Assembly (NCBI GenBank): GCA_964371945.1
Contig: CAYJPA010000007.1
Location: 24,235 to 88,234, forward strand
Direction: 5' to 3'
Source of the DNA: CAYJPA01 sp964371945
GTDB lineage: Bacteria; Chloroflexota; Chloroflexia; Thermomicrobiales; UBA6265
Length of the DNA stretch: 64,000 bases
Each line of letters begins with the position of its first letter. Positions within the stretch are counted from its first letter, which is position 1. This document shows positions 51,723-58,009 of the stretch, piece after piece. A program made the translations under genes and the position numbers. A model generated the notes under the pieces. It had not been told where the DNA came from. It saw only the letters and a program-made list of their open reading frames with translations, and did not search any database.

Positions 51723-51751
51723 TTGCGCCCAGGCCGTTCAGCCCGTATAGT
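51723..51751 (+). promoter_or_regulatory. Promoter of leader peptide/aspartate kinase operon
   Basis: TTGCGC (51723-51728), 17 bases, TATAGT (51746-51751). With a usual start about 7 bases past the -10, the first transcribed base would be near 51758, the A of the leader ATG. That would make the leader mRNA leaderless and explains why no proper ribosome site precedes the ATG. A TTGACA at 51710-51715 has no -10 at proper spacing. Confidence 0.6.
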
Positions 51752-51757
51752 CAGGGC

Positions 51758-51865
51758 ATGGATACCTTTGTGCGATCCTTCACGAGCGGCAAAACCATGA
51801 AGACCATGTCCTCGATTATGGGGACCATGACTACCATGCCTGCCGGTCGGAGGGTGACGAGCTAA
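51758..51865 (+). CDS. Thr/Met-rich leader peptide of aspartate kinase operon (putative attenuator)
   Basis: A 35-codon ORF not previously listed as a gene: ATG 51758 to TAA 51863-51865. It has 8 Thr and 6 Met residues (40% together), concentrated in residues 13-27, TMKTMSSIMGTMTTM. Thr and Met are end products of the pathway started by aspartate kinase, whose gene begins 104 bases downstream after an intrinsic terminator. By analogy with thrL of enterobacteria (Thr/Ile-rich), ribosome stalling at Thr or Met codons would favour an antiterminator. Bases 51838-51845 (GCCTGCCG, codons 27-30) can pair with 51898-51905 (CGGCAGGC), which reaches into the terminator stem. The peptide itself needs no function. 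Confidence 0.72.
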   Translation: MDTFVRSFTSGKTMKTMSSIMGTMTTMPAGRRVTS

Positions 51866-51904
51866 CGCACAACAGCGCACGCGAACATCCAACGAAACGG
51901 CAGG

Positions 51905-51934
51905 CGAGAGCAAACAGGCTCTCGTTTTTGTTTT
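51905..51934 (+). terminator. Intrinsic terminator (attenuator) before aspartate kinase
   Basis: CGAGAGC (51905-51911), loop AAACAG, GCTCTCG (51918-51924), followed at once by TTTTTGTTTT (51925-51934). The stem is perfect and the T-run long, so it is a textbook intrinsic terminator. It lies between the leader ORF and the aspartate kinase gene with no other gene to end, which makes regulated read-through the natural explanation. Confidence 0.88.
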
Positions 51935-51969
51935 AAGTCACCAAGCCATCGCTTTCAGGAGCTCGGATC

Positions 51970-53415
51970 ATGATCGTTTTGAAGTTCGGGGGCACGTCGG
52001 TCGGCAACGCGGAAAAGGTCCGCGATGCCGCCTCGATTATCGAGCTCCAACCGATGCCCCGAGCAGCAGTTGTATCGGCCGCGAGCGGTGTCACAAATCT
52101 CTTGCTTGAAGCCGCGGCGCTGGCCGCGAGTGGCGAGCGAGCGAAGGCGGCGGAGAGCGTCTCCAAAACCCGCGCCAAGCATGCCGCCGTTCTTGCCGGA
52201 ATCGGCGATCTCCGCGAACGGTTCGAAGCGACCGGGAATGTCGAGCAGCTCCACATCGCGCTCGAAACCGCGCTCGACGATGTCGCCCGCCAAGGAGAAT
52301 TGAGCAAACGCGATTCCGACCGCATCGTCGCGACTGGCGAAAAAGCGATGAGCGTGATGATGGCGGCGACGCTGCGCAGCCGCGGCACGCCGGCCGTCCA
52401 CGTCTTCGCGGACAGCGTGATCGCCACCGACGATCGTTTTGGCGCGGCGAGGCCCGATCGCGATCGCACCCGAGTGCAGGCCGGCACAGCCGTGCGCCCG
52501 CACCTTGCAGCGGGGTTGACCGTCGTGATGACCGGGTTCATCGGCGGCGCGCCTGACGGTTCGACCACCACCCTCGGCCGCGGCGGTTCGGACTACAGCG
52601 CGACGCTGCTCGGCGCGGCGCTGGACGCCGACGAGGTGCAGATCTGGACGGATGTTCCCGGTGTGCTCTCGGCCGACCCGCGGCAGGTTTCTGACGCTCG
52701 CGTTGTGCCGACCATCAGTTACGACGAAGCCCAAGAGCTCGCCCATTTCGGCGCCAAAGTGCTGCATCCACGAACGATCCGGCCAGCGGTCGCGCTCAAT
52801 ATCCCGGTTCGCATCCTCTCGACCTTCGCGCCCGAGGAACCGGGAACCCTCGTGGTCCGGCATGCGACCCGCGATCACATCAAGGCCGTGACCACGATGA
52901 AGGGACTCATGCTGCTCACGATCGATGTGCCGGAGCTGGAGGACCTGGCGGGCGCGGCGGCGGCCGTTTTTGGACGGCTGCACGAGGATCACGTCGAAAT
53001 CGTACAGGTATCGCAGGCATCGTCCCGCCGCCGGATGACCTACCTGATCGATCCCGGTCAGGCCGTCGGCTGCGCGTACATGCGGAAGCGGATCCTCAGC
53101 GCGCTCGACGATTTCGAAGCCGAGGTTTCGTGCAACGAGAATGTGGCGGTGGTCGCGGCGGTCGGCGACGGCGCGGCCGCACAACCGGCCGCCCTTGGCC
53201 GGATGCTCGGCGTGCTTGATCGCGCCGGGATCCCGGTTTTGGCGTCGAGTCAGCAGAGCTCGAATGTCGCGCTCGTGGTCGTGGTGGCGGCGCAGCAGGC
53301 GGAACGGGCGGTCGATGTCATTCATTCCGCGTTCATCGGTCCGCAACCGGCGAGCGCAAAGGGTCGCCGGCAGCGCCGGTCGAGCGTCATGGCGGAAGCG
53401 GTCCGAGTTGGGTAA
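51970..53415 (+). CDS. lysC: Aspartate kinase (ThrA/LysC-type, monofunctional)
   Basis: 481-aa enzyme phosphorylating aspartate, the first step to Lys, Thr, Met and diaminopimelate. The start VLKFGGTSVGNAEKVR is diagnostic, with FIGGAPDGSTTTLGRGGSDYSA in the kinase domain and QIWTDVPGVLSADPRQV. Two ACT regulatory domains follow (about residues 310-455), with the effector-site text VEIVQVSQASS and VLASSQQSSNVALVV. The domain order resembles the kinase half of ThrA-type bifunctional enzymes, but no homoserine dehydrogenase is fused. AGGAG lies 8 bases before ATG. The gene follows a Thr/Met leader and terminator. asd starts 30 bases downstream. Confidence 0.95.
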   Translation: MIVLKFGGTSVGNAEKVRDAASIIELQPMPRAAVVSAASGVTNLLLEAAALAASGERAKAAESVSKTRAKHAAVLAGIGDLRERFEATGNVEQLHIALETALDDVARQGELSKRDSDRIVATGEKAMSVMMAATLRSRGTPAVHVFADSVIATDDRFGAARPDRDRTRVQAGTAVRPHLAAGLTVVMTGFIGGAPDGSTTTLGRGGSDYSATLLGAALDADEVQIWTDVPGVLSADPRQVSDARVVPTISYDEAQELAHFGAKVLHPRTIRPAVALNIPVRILSTFAPEEPGTLVVRHATRDHIKAVTTMKGLMLLTIDVPELEDLAGAAAAVFGRLHEDHVEIVQVSQASSRRRMTYLIDPGQAVGCAYMRKRILSALDDFEAEVSCNENVAVVAAVGDGAAAQPAALGRMLGVLDRAGIPVLASSQQSSNVALVVVVAAQQAERAVDVIHSAFIGPQPASAKGRRQRRSSVMAEAVRVG

Positions 53416-53445
53416 TCGTCGGTTTTCGTGTTGAGGGAGAGACTC

Positions 53446-54501
53446 GTGGCAGACAATCGGATTCCAGTTGCGGTGCTCGGTGCGACAGGCAGTGTCGGGC
53501 AGCGATTCGTGCAATTGCTGGCGAACCACCCCTGGTTTCGGGTGGCGGAAGTGGTCGCGTCGGATCGCTCGACCGGAAAGAGCTATCGCGAGGCAACCGA
53601 TTGGCGGGTCGATGCGTCGATTCCCGATGCTGCCGCGGGGCTAACGCTCAAGGATTATGCCGACGTGCTCGACAGCCCGATCGCCTTTTCGGCGCTACCG
53701 GGCGAGGTCGCGGGCGAGATCGAACAGCGGCTCGCCAAGGCTGGCCACGCGGTGCTCTCGAATAGCTCGACGCATCGGATGGACCCGGACGTGCCGTTGA
53801 TCATCGCCGAGGTCAATCCCGGCCATGCGAAAGCGATCGAGCGGCAAAAGGCGAATCGCGGTTGGGCCGGCTACATCGTCACCAATGGCAATTGCTCGGC
53901 CATCCACCTCACGTTGACATTGAAACCGCTGCAGGATGCCTTTGGATTGGATGCGGTGGTGGTGACGACCCTGCAGGCCGTTTCCGGCGCCGGCTATCCA
54001 GGCGTGCCGTCGCTGGACATGATCGACAACGTGGTGCCCTTCATCAATACGGAAGAGGAAAAGCTGGCCGAGGAGGCCCGCAAATTCCTCGGCACGTATG
54101 ACGGCGAGTTCAAGCTCGCGGACTTCGTGCTCAGCGCCACCTGCACCCGGGTGCCCGTGCGCGACGGACACACCGAATCGGCGGCGGTCCGCTTCAAGCG
54201 ACCGGCCACACCTGCCGAGGTGATCGAGGTCTTCCGCGCCTTCCGCGGCAAACCGCAGGAGATGAACCTACCGAGCGCGCCCGCGCACCCGATCGTGGTC
54301 CGCATGGAATCGAACCGCCCGCAACCGGTGCTCGACCGCGACGCCGAAAAGAGCATGGCGTCGGTGGTCGGCCGCGTGCGCGAATGCCCGGTGATGGGCA
54401 TCAAGTACGTGCTGCTCGGCCACAACACCATTCGCGGCGCGGCCGGCGCAAGCATCCTCAACGCCGAGTTGTTCAAGGAAGAAGGGCTGCTGCCGATCTA
54501 G
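53446..54501 (+). CDS. asd: Aspartate-semialdehyde dehydrogenase
   Basis: 351-aa NADPH-dependent enzyme reducing aspartyl phosphate to aspartate semialdehyde, the second step of the aspartate pathway. The start is PVAVLGATGSVGQRFVQLL (NADP motif). The catalytic Cys is in VTNGNCSAIHLTL, and the catalytic His region is CTRVPVRDGHTESAAV. NSSTHRMDPDVPLIIAEVNP and the length match the archaeal/fungal-like ASADH type. GTG 53446 is chosen for the GAGGGAGAG site. It is co-transcribed with aspartate kinase and so would share the attenuator. Confidence 0.95.
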   Translation: MADNRIPVAVLGATGSVGQRFVQLLANHPWFRVAEVVASDRSTGKSYREATDWRVDASIPDAAAGLTLKDYADVLDSPIAFSALPGEVAGEIEQRLAKAGHAVLSNSSTHRMDPDVPLIIAEVNPGHAKAIERQKANRGWAGYIVTNGNCSAIHLTLTLKPLQDAFGLDAVVVTTLQAVSGAGYPGVPSLDMIDNVVPFINTEEEKLAEEARKFLGTYDGEFKLADFVLSATCTRVPVRDGHTESAAVRFKRPATPAEVIEVFRAFRGKPQEMNLPSAPAHPIVVRMESNRPQPVLDRDAEKSMASVVGRVRECPVMGIKYVLLGHNTIRGAAGASILNAELFKEEGLLPI

Positions 54502-54516
54502 TGGGAGAGCCCAGGC

Positions 54517-54752
54517 TCACACAAACACATACTTTCGAGCCTCTAGTCGCTAGCTTCTGGCCGCTAGGAGTTTGACGATGAGGGGGTGGTGAATGGTGCC
54601 CGCCGATGTCACACAAACGCACACTTAATCACACTTTTGAGCTTCTGGCCGTTAGCCGCTAGCAGCCAGGAGTTTGACGATGACGGGGTGAGGGCCTGTG
54701 AACGGAGCCCGCCGATGTCACACAAACGCCCACTTAATCACAGTTTCGAGCG
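54517..54752 (+). repeat. Tandem repeat, three partial copies
   Basis: TCACACAAAC starts copies at about 54517, 54609 and 54719. Copies 2 and 3 continue CACTTAATCACA and TTTNGAGC. GAGTTTGACGATGA and CCCGCCGATGT separate them, along with GCTAGC/GGCCGTTAGC variants. Unit length is about 92-110 bases. No coding potential. Bases 54753-54866 show no gene. Confidence 0.7.
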
Positions 54753-54866
54753 ACTCCCGGACGAGTCGGCTTGCAACTGCTGGAGTACGACGGCATCTCC
54801 TAAGAGTTTGTAATACCTGTTCGCAACTAAATATTAGATATATCGGCGACGCGATCGCGAAGATCG

Positions 54867-55033
54867 CCCGGCATTGATGAAACGTGCATTCTTAATCAGG
54901 GTACGAACGGGGATCAACGCTTCGATGCAAGCGCACGTTCTCAGTGCTGGAAGCACCGGGTACCCCCTGGGTGTGGCGGGGCCGAGTCACGATAGTCCGA
55001 TCAAGACTGCACACTTCATAAATACCGGGCTAC
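54867..55033. repeat. Composite inverted-repeat element (MITE-like), copy 2
   Basis: CCCGGCATTGATGAA (from 54867) faces TTCATAAATACCGGG (to 55029), then CTAC. Inner ends ATGAAACGTGCATTCTTAATC and, inverted, ATGAAGTGTGCAGTCTTGAT are related. It contains the 13-mer ATAGTCCGATCAA (54992-55004), identical to copy 1, and a double hairpin GTGCT-GGA-AGCAC plus ACCC-CCT-GGGT (54944-54976). The stems differ from copy 1 by paired changes. It overlaps the next REP-like unit at its right end. Confidence 0.7.
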
Positions 55034-55212
55034 ACCACGCCCAGAGGGCACCCGACCCTTCCAGGGTTGAGAACGGAATCGTCGTCGCGGCCCCGGAAGG
55101 GCTTTGTTGGAGTAGCCTTGGGTTGCAACCCGAGGCGGGTCCGAATGAATGCCTGTCCGTTTGTCCCCGCCGTGCCCAGAAGGCACCCGACTCTTCCAGG
55201 GTTGAGAACGGA
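55024..55212. repeat. REP-like hairpin cluster upstream of RAYT gene
   Basis: Two inverted copies of the double-hairpin unit lie at 55024-55075 and 55169-55212; on the minus strand each reads CCGTTCTCAACCCTGGAAG and onward. The first is followed, in that orientation, by GTAG (55033-55030). Between them a GTAG-footed hairpin on the plus strand, GTAG (55112-55115) plus CCTTGGGTTGCAACCCGAGG (55116-55135), matches one at 55853-55876. No gene lies in 54753-55362. Confidence 0.75.
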
Positions 55213-55362
55213 AGAGGGTCATAGTCCTGGTTTACGATGCAATGCGTTTGAACCTGGTGCGTGCAACGTACTGAATGTGGCAACATACCATCCGTCAGTT
55301 CAAACGACCCGGAAACGTTTGCGAAGCGTTTCTGCGGCCGACGATGCAGTGCAAGAGCCCAT

Positions 55363-55809
55363 GTGCCGTATTCGGAGTTCTATTGCCATTTGGTATGGTC
55401 AACAAAAGGTCGTTTGCCACTGCTGATGGATGAGCGAGCGACAGTGGCGGAGCGTTCGATTCGTGCGTCGTGCCGGGAGAAAGGCGCTGTCGTGCTGGCG
55501 CTCTGTCTGATGCCGGACCACGTTCATTTGGCCGTTTCGATGCCGCCGAGGGTATCCGTGTCGAAGCTCATAAACGTGGTGAAGGGAAGCTCAAGTCATC
55601 TGCTCGATCGCGACGATTCGATCCGCACCGAGGAGAGGTTCTCGTGGCAATCGGAATACGGCGCCATCTCGTTCGGCAAACGTTCGCTGCCTCAGATCGT
55701 CGCGTACGTCGTCAATCAACGTGAGCATCATGCGAGCAACGACTTGTGGCCAACCTTCGAGCAAACCGAACGTCCATACTCCAAACCGGACATTGACGAT
55801 GAAACCTGA
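55363..55809 (+). CDS. REP-associated tyrosine transposase-like (RAYT/IS200 Y1, HUH) protein
   Basis: 148-aa single-domain Y1 transposase. The start PYSEFYCHLVWSTKGRLPLL matches the N-terminal strand of IS200-like proteins. The HUH metal motif is CLMPDHVHLAVSMP, at about residue 58. The catalytic Tyr is in IVAYVVNQREHHASNDL near residue 120, with the NQxEHH helix. Such enzymes cut and join single-stranded DNA at hairpins. No TnpB gene is present. GTG 55363 is chosen because it begins just before the conserved strand; the frame is open to 55261. It stands alone inside a cluster of GTAG-footed hairpins, the defining setting of RAYTs. Confidence 0.85.
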   Translation: MPYSEFYCHLVWSTKGRLPLLMDERATVAERSIRASCREKGAVVLALCLMPDHVHLAVSMPPRVSVSKLINVVKGSSSHLLDRDDSIRTEERFSWQSEYGAISFGKRSLPQIVAYVVNQREHHASNDLWPTFEQTERPYSKPDIDDET

Positions 55810-55823
55810 CCCGCAACCCGGCC

Positions 55824-55985
55824 GTTCTCAACCCTGGAAGGGTTTCGTTGGCGTAGCCTTCGGTTTCAACCGGAGGCGAAGCGGATGGAATGAGCATCTC
55901 ATTGCAACCGACTCGCACCGGAATGAATTCCAGTGCAATTCCACACCCAGAGGGTACTCGGCCCTTCCAGGGCTACGAATGCGGA
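55824..55985. repeat. REP-like hairpin cluster downstream of RAYT gene
   Basis: At 55824 GTTCTCAACCCTGGAAGGGT opens a partial unit. GTAG (55853-55856) then precedes the hairpin CCTTCGGTTTCAACCGGAGG (55857-55876). An inverted unit at 55943-55985 has ACCC-AGA-GGGT and CCCTTCCAGGG, with CTAC at 55973-55976 (GTAG on the minus strand). Together with the upstream cluster they flank the RAYT gene. The gap 55810-56166 holds no other gene. Confidence 0.73.
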
Positions 55986-56166
55986 CGTCGGCAAAGCCCT
56001 GGATGCGTTTCTTGGGCGTCGCCCCAGGTAATTGGTTGCCGGGCGGCTCGAATTAAAACCGAGCGCATGAACTGCATTACATTCGCCGAGTAAGTTGCGA
56101 ATCTTCTCATCACATGCGAAAACGTCACCCGGCAACCAACGCCGGTTGCCGGAAACGGAGGCATAT

Positions 56167-56829
56167 ATGGGTGGATTGATCGATCTCAGTCATACGGTTG
56201 AAGACGGCCTGATCACCTACAAGGGACTGCCGGCGCCGATCATCTGCGATTTCCTGACGCGAGAGGCGTCGCGCGCGATCTACGCCGAGGGCACCGAGTT
56301 TCAGATCGGCAAGATCGAAATGGTCGGCAACACGGGCACCTACCTCGACAGCCCGTTTCACCGATACGCGGACGGCATGGACCTCTCCGAGCTCGATCTG
56401 CGCTCGGTCGCGTCCCTGCCGGGCATCGTCGTGCACGCGCCGGTCGAAAACGGTCGCCATGTCGGACCGGAACACTTCGAGGGGCTCGAGTTGCAGGGGA
56501 GAGCGGTGCTCGTCCACACCGGCTGGGATCGTCACTGGCGAACCGATCAGTACTTCGAGGAGAACGCCTGCCTGACGGGCGAAGCCGCGGAGTTTCTGGT
56601 CGGGGCCGGCGCAGCGTTGGTCGGGATCGATTCGATGAACATCGACGACATGGACGACAAGCGGCGGCCGGTTCACACGACATTGCTCGGGGCTGGCGTG
56701 CTGATCGTGGAGCACATGACGGGCCTGCACCATCTGCCCGATTCCGGTTTCCGCTTCTCGGCCGTGCCTGTCAAGATCAAGGGGTTCGGGACGTTTCCCG
56801 TGCGGGCGTACGCTGAGCTGGACGATTGA
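56167..56829 (+). CDS. Cyclase family protein (kynurenine formamidase-like) with altered metal motif
   Basis: 220-aa protein of the cyclase/kynurenine formamidase family. The start is IDLSHTVEDGLITYKGLPAP, with AVLVHTGWDRHW and LVGIDSMNID in the core, and IVEHMTGLHHLPDSGFRF near the end. The family motif HxGTHxDxPxH appears as NTGTYLDSPFH: both His of the first pair are replaced (Asn, Tyr), whereas Asp and the later His remain. Metal binding may differ, or this may be a distinct subfamily. ATG 56167 follows GGAGG; upstream in-frame starts lie in repeat DNA. No tryptophan-degradation gene is adjacent. Confidence 0.85.
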   Translation: MGGLIDLSHTVEDGLITYKGLPAPIICDFLTREASRAIYAEGTEFQIGKIEMVGNTGTYLDSPFHRYADGMDLSELDLRSVASLPGIVVHAPVENGRHVGPEHFEGLELQGRAVLVHTGWDRHWRTDQYFEENACLTGEAAEFLVGAGAALVGIDSMNIDDMDDKRRPVHTTLLGAGVLIVEHMTGLHHLPDSGFRFSAVPVKIKGFGTFPVRAYAELDD

Positions 56830-56885
56830 TCATCGAAGCGGGCGCGCCGGCCGAAAGTAAGGTCGCCGCGCCCGCTCAACCGGAC

Positions 56886-57452
56886 TTAATCGCCGCTCAT
56901 CACCGCACTGGTTGCCTTTTTCGCACGCTTCGACGCCATCCGGACCTGCCGGTCGCCGCCCCTCTCCCCCGCCGGAAGCTCAAGCAACTCCCCTTCCGAC
57001 TCCGCCTCCACCGCAGCGATCTGCCGCTCCGCCTCGTTTTCTCGTTCGGCTTCCCGCACCGTGGCGGTGCCGGCGGGCGCGTCCCGCTTGTGGCCCATTC
57101 CCCGGTCTCGTTCAAACATGCCAAGCGAGCTCAGCAGCGACATCGCCAGCTTCGGGTCAGCTTTCGACGAATGCAGCGCGCTCAACACCACGTTGGCCGC
57201 CTGCTCGGCCATGCCTTGTAGTCGCCCGACTGTGGCGTCGAGCATTGCCGACTGTTGCTCATGCAAAACGGTCCGGAATGCCGGGTCATGATGTCTCCAT
57301 CGCCAAATTGTTTCTCTTCGCACATTCAAGTAGTTTGCAATCTCGCCGTCAGTCAAACCCCGTAACACCAACTCCAACGCGAGCTGCTGATCGGGCTTCA
57401 CAGCTGTGACATTTTGTGACATATTGTGCGTTTTCTCGATCGCGTTGGTCAT
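56886..57452 (-). CDS. Helix-turn-helix protein of unknown function
   Basis: 188-aa protein. At about residues 20-55 is a helix-turn-helix, LVLRGLTDGEIANYLNVRRETIWRWR, quoted in part, of the type seen in phage terminase small subunits and related DNA-binding proteins. A helical segment follows (MLDATVGRLQGMAEQAANVVLSA), then a charged, Glu/Arg-rich tail likely to be disordered. ATG 57452 follows CAGGAG; the longer form adds a Cys-rich stretch without support. No phage genes are nearby, so a chromosomal regulator or an orphan remnant is equally possible. Function not assigned. Confidence 0.65.
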   Translation of the reverse strand: MTNAIEKTHNMSQNVTAVKPDQQLALELVLRGLTDGEIANYLNVRRETIWRWRHHDPAFRTVLHEQQSAMLDATVGRLQGMAEQAANVVLSALHSSKADPKLAMSLLSSLGMFERDRGMGHKRDAPAGTATVREAERENEAERQIAAVEAESEGELLELPAGERGGDRQVRMASKRAKKATSAVMSGD

Positions 57453-57585
57453 CACGGCTCCTGTTCGTTGAGCGGCCCGGCAACAAATGCCTACCCTTAA
57501 CAGACACAAAAAACCGGTCAAAAAGTGACATCAACCCCGAAAATTGCCCCAAAACGGCATCTGCACGCTCGTCAGCCGACCCGGC

Positions 57586-57997
57586 CGTCATCCTGAGCCG
57601 AGGCCGAAGCCGCAGTCGAAGGACCTCCCCGAAGGGCATTCCCTCCTCCGACCTGGACGGACCTCAAACGAGAGATCTTTCGACAAGCTCAAGATGACGG
57701 TGGGGTGAGCGCCGTCGTCATTCTGAACGTAGGCCGCGGCCGCCCCCAAATCGTCATCCTGAGCGGAGGCCGTAGCCGCAGTCGAAGGACCTCCTCGTGA
57801 GAGCGTCGCTACATACCAACCACGACGGCATTCCAACGAGAGATCTTTCGACAAGCTCAAGATGACGGTGGGGTGTGCGCTATCGACATCCTGAGCGGAG
57901 GCCGCGGCCGCAGTCGAAGGACCTCCCCGAAGGGCGTCCCTTCCTCCAACCTGGACGGACCTCGAACGAGAGATCTTTAGACGAGCTCAAGATGACG
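57586..57997. repeat. Three tandem copies of a TCATCCTGAG inverted-repeat element
   Basis: Copies at 57586-57699, 57752-57867 and 57884-57997 (about 115 bases each), plus a half copy from 57716. Each starts CGTCATCCTGAGC (copy 3 CGACATCC) with GTCGAAGGACCTC. Each ends GAGAGATCTTTCGACAAGCTCAAGATGACG (shown as ends GAGAGATCTTT and AAGATGACG; copy 3 reads TAGACGAGC in the middle). The two ends are inverted copies of each other, so each copy is MITE-like. The middle copy has a different centre. The gap 57453-58009 holds nothing else. Confidence 0.8.
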
Positions 57998-58009
57998 GTG
58001 GGAGCTCGT

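Noticed and set aside
51710..51738. TTGACA at 51710 as the -35 of the lysC operon promoter
   Set aside because: No -10 at 16-19 bases; TTGCGC at 51723 with TATAGT at 51746 has correct spacing.
51794..51838. The ACCATG repeats in the leader read only as a DNA microsatellite or protein-binding sites
   Set aside because: Four ACCATG units do repeat, but they lie in frame between a promoter and a perfect terminator before aspartate kinase, which the attenuator model explains better. The alternative is kept as a caution.
51955..53529. 524-codon open frame antisense to aspartate kinase
   Set aside because: It mirrors a well-recognised enzyme in high-GC DNA, has no family motifs and no ribosome site; a codon-bias shadow.
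55261..55362. N-terminal extension of the RAYT protein from 55261
   Set aside because: The extra 34 residues resemble nothing in Y1 transposases; the conserved fold begins at PYSEFYCHLVW after GTG 55363.
57586..57997. Possible CRISPR array
   Set aside because: Repeats are ~115 bases with inverted ends and no uniform spacers; no cas genes. No CRISPR array seen anywhere in the window.
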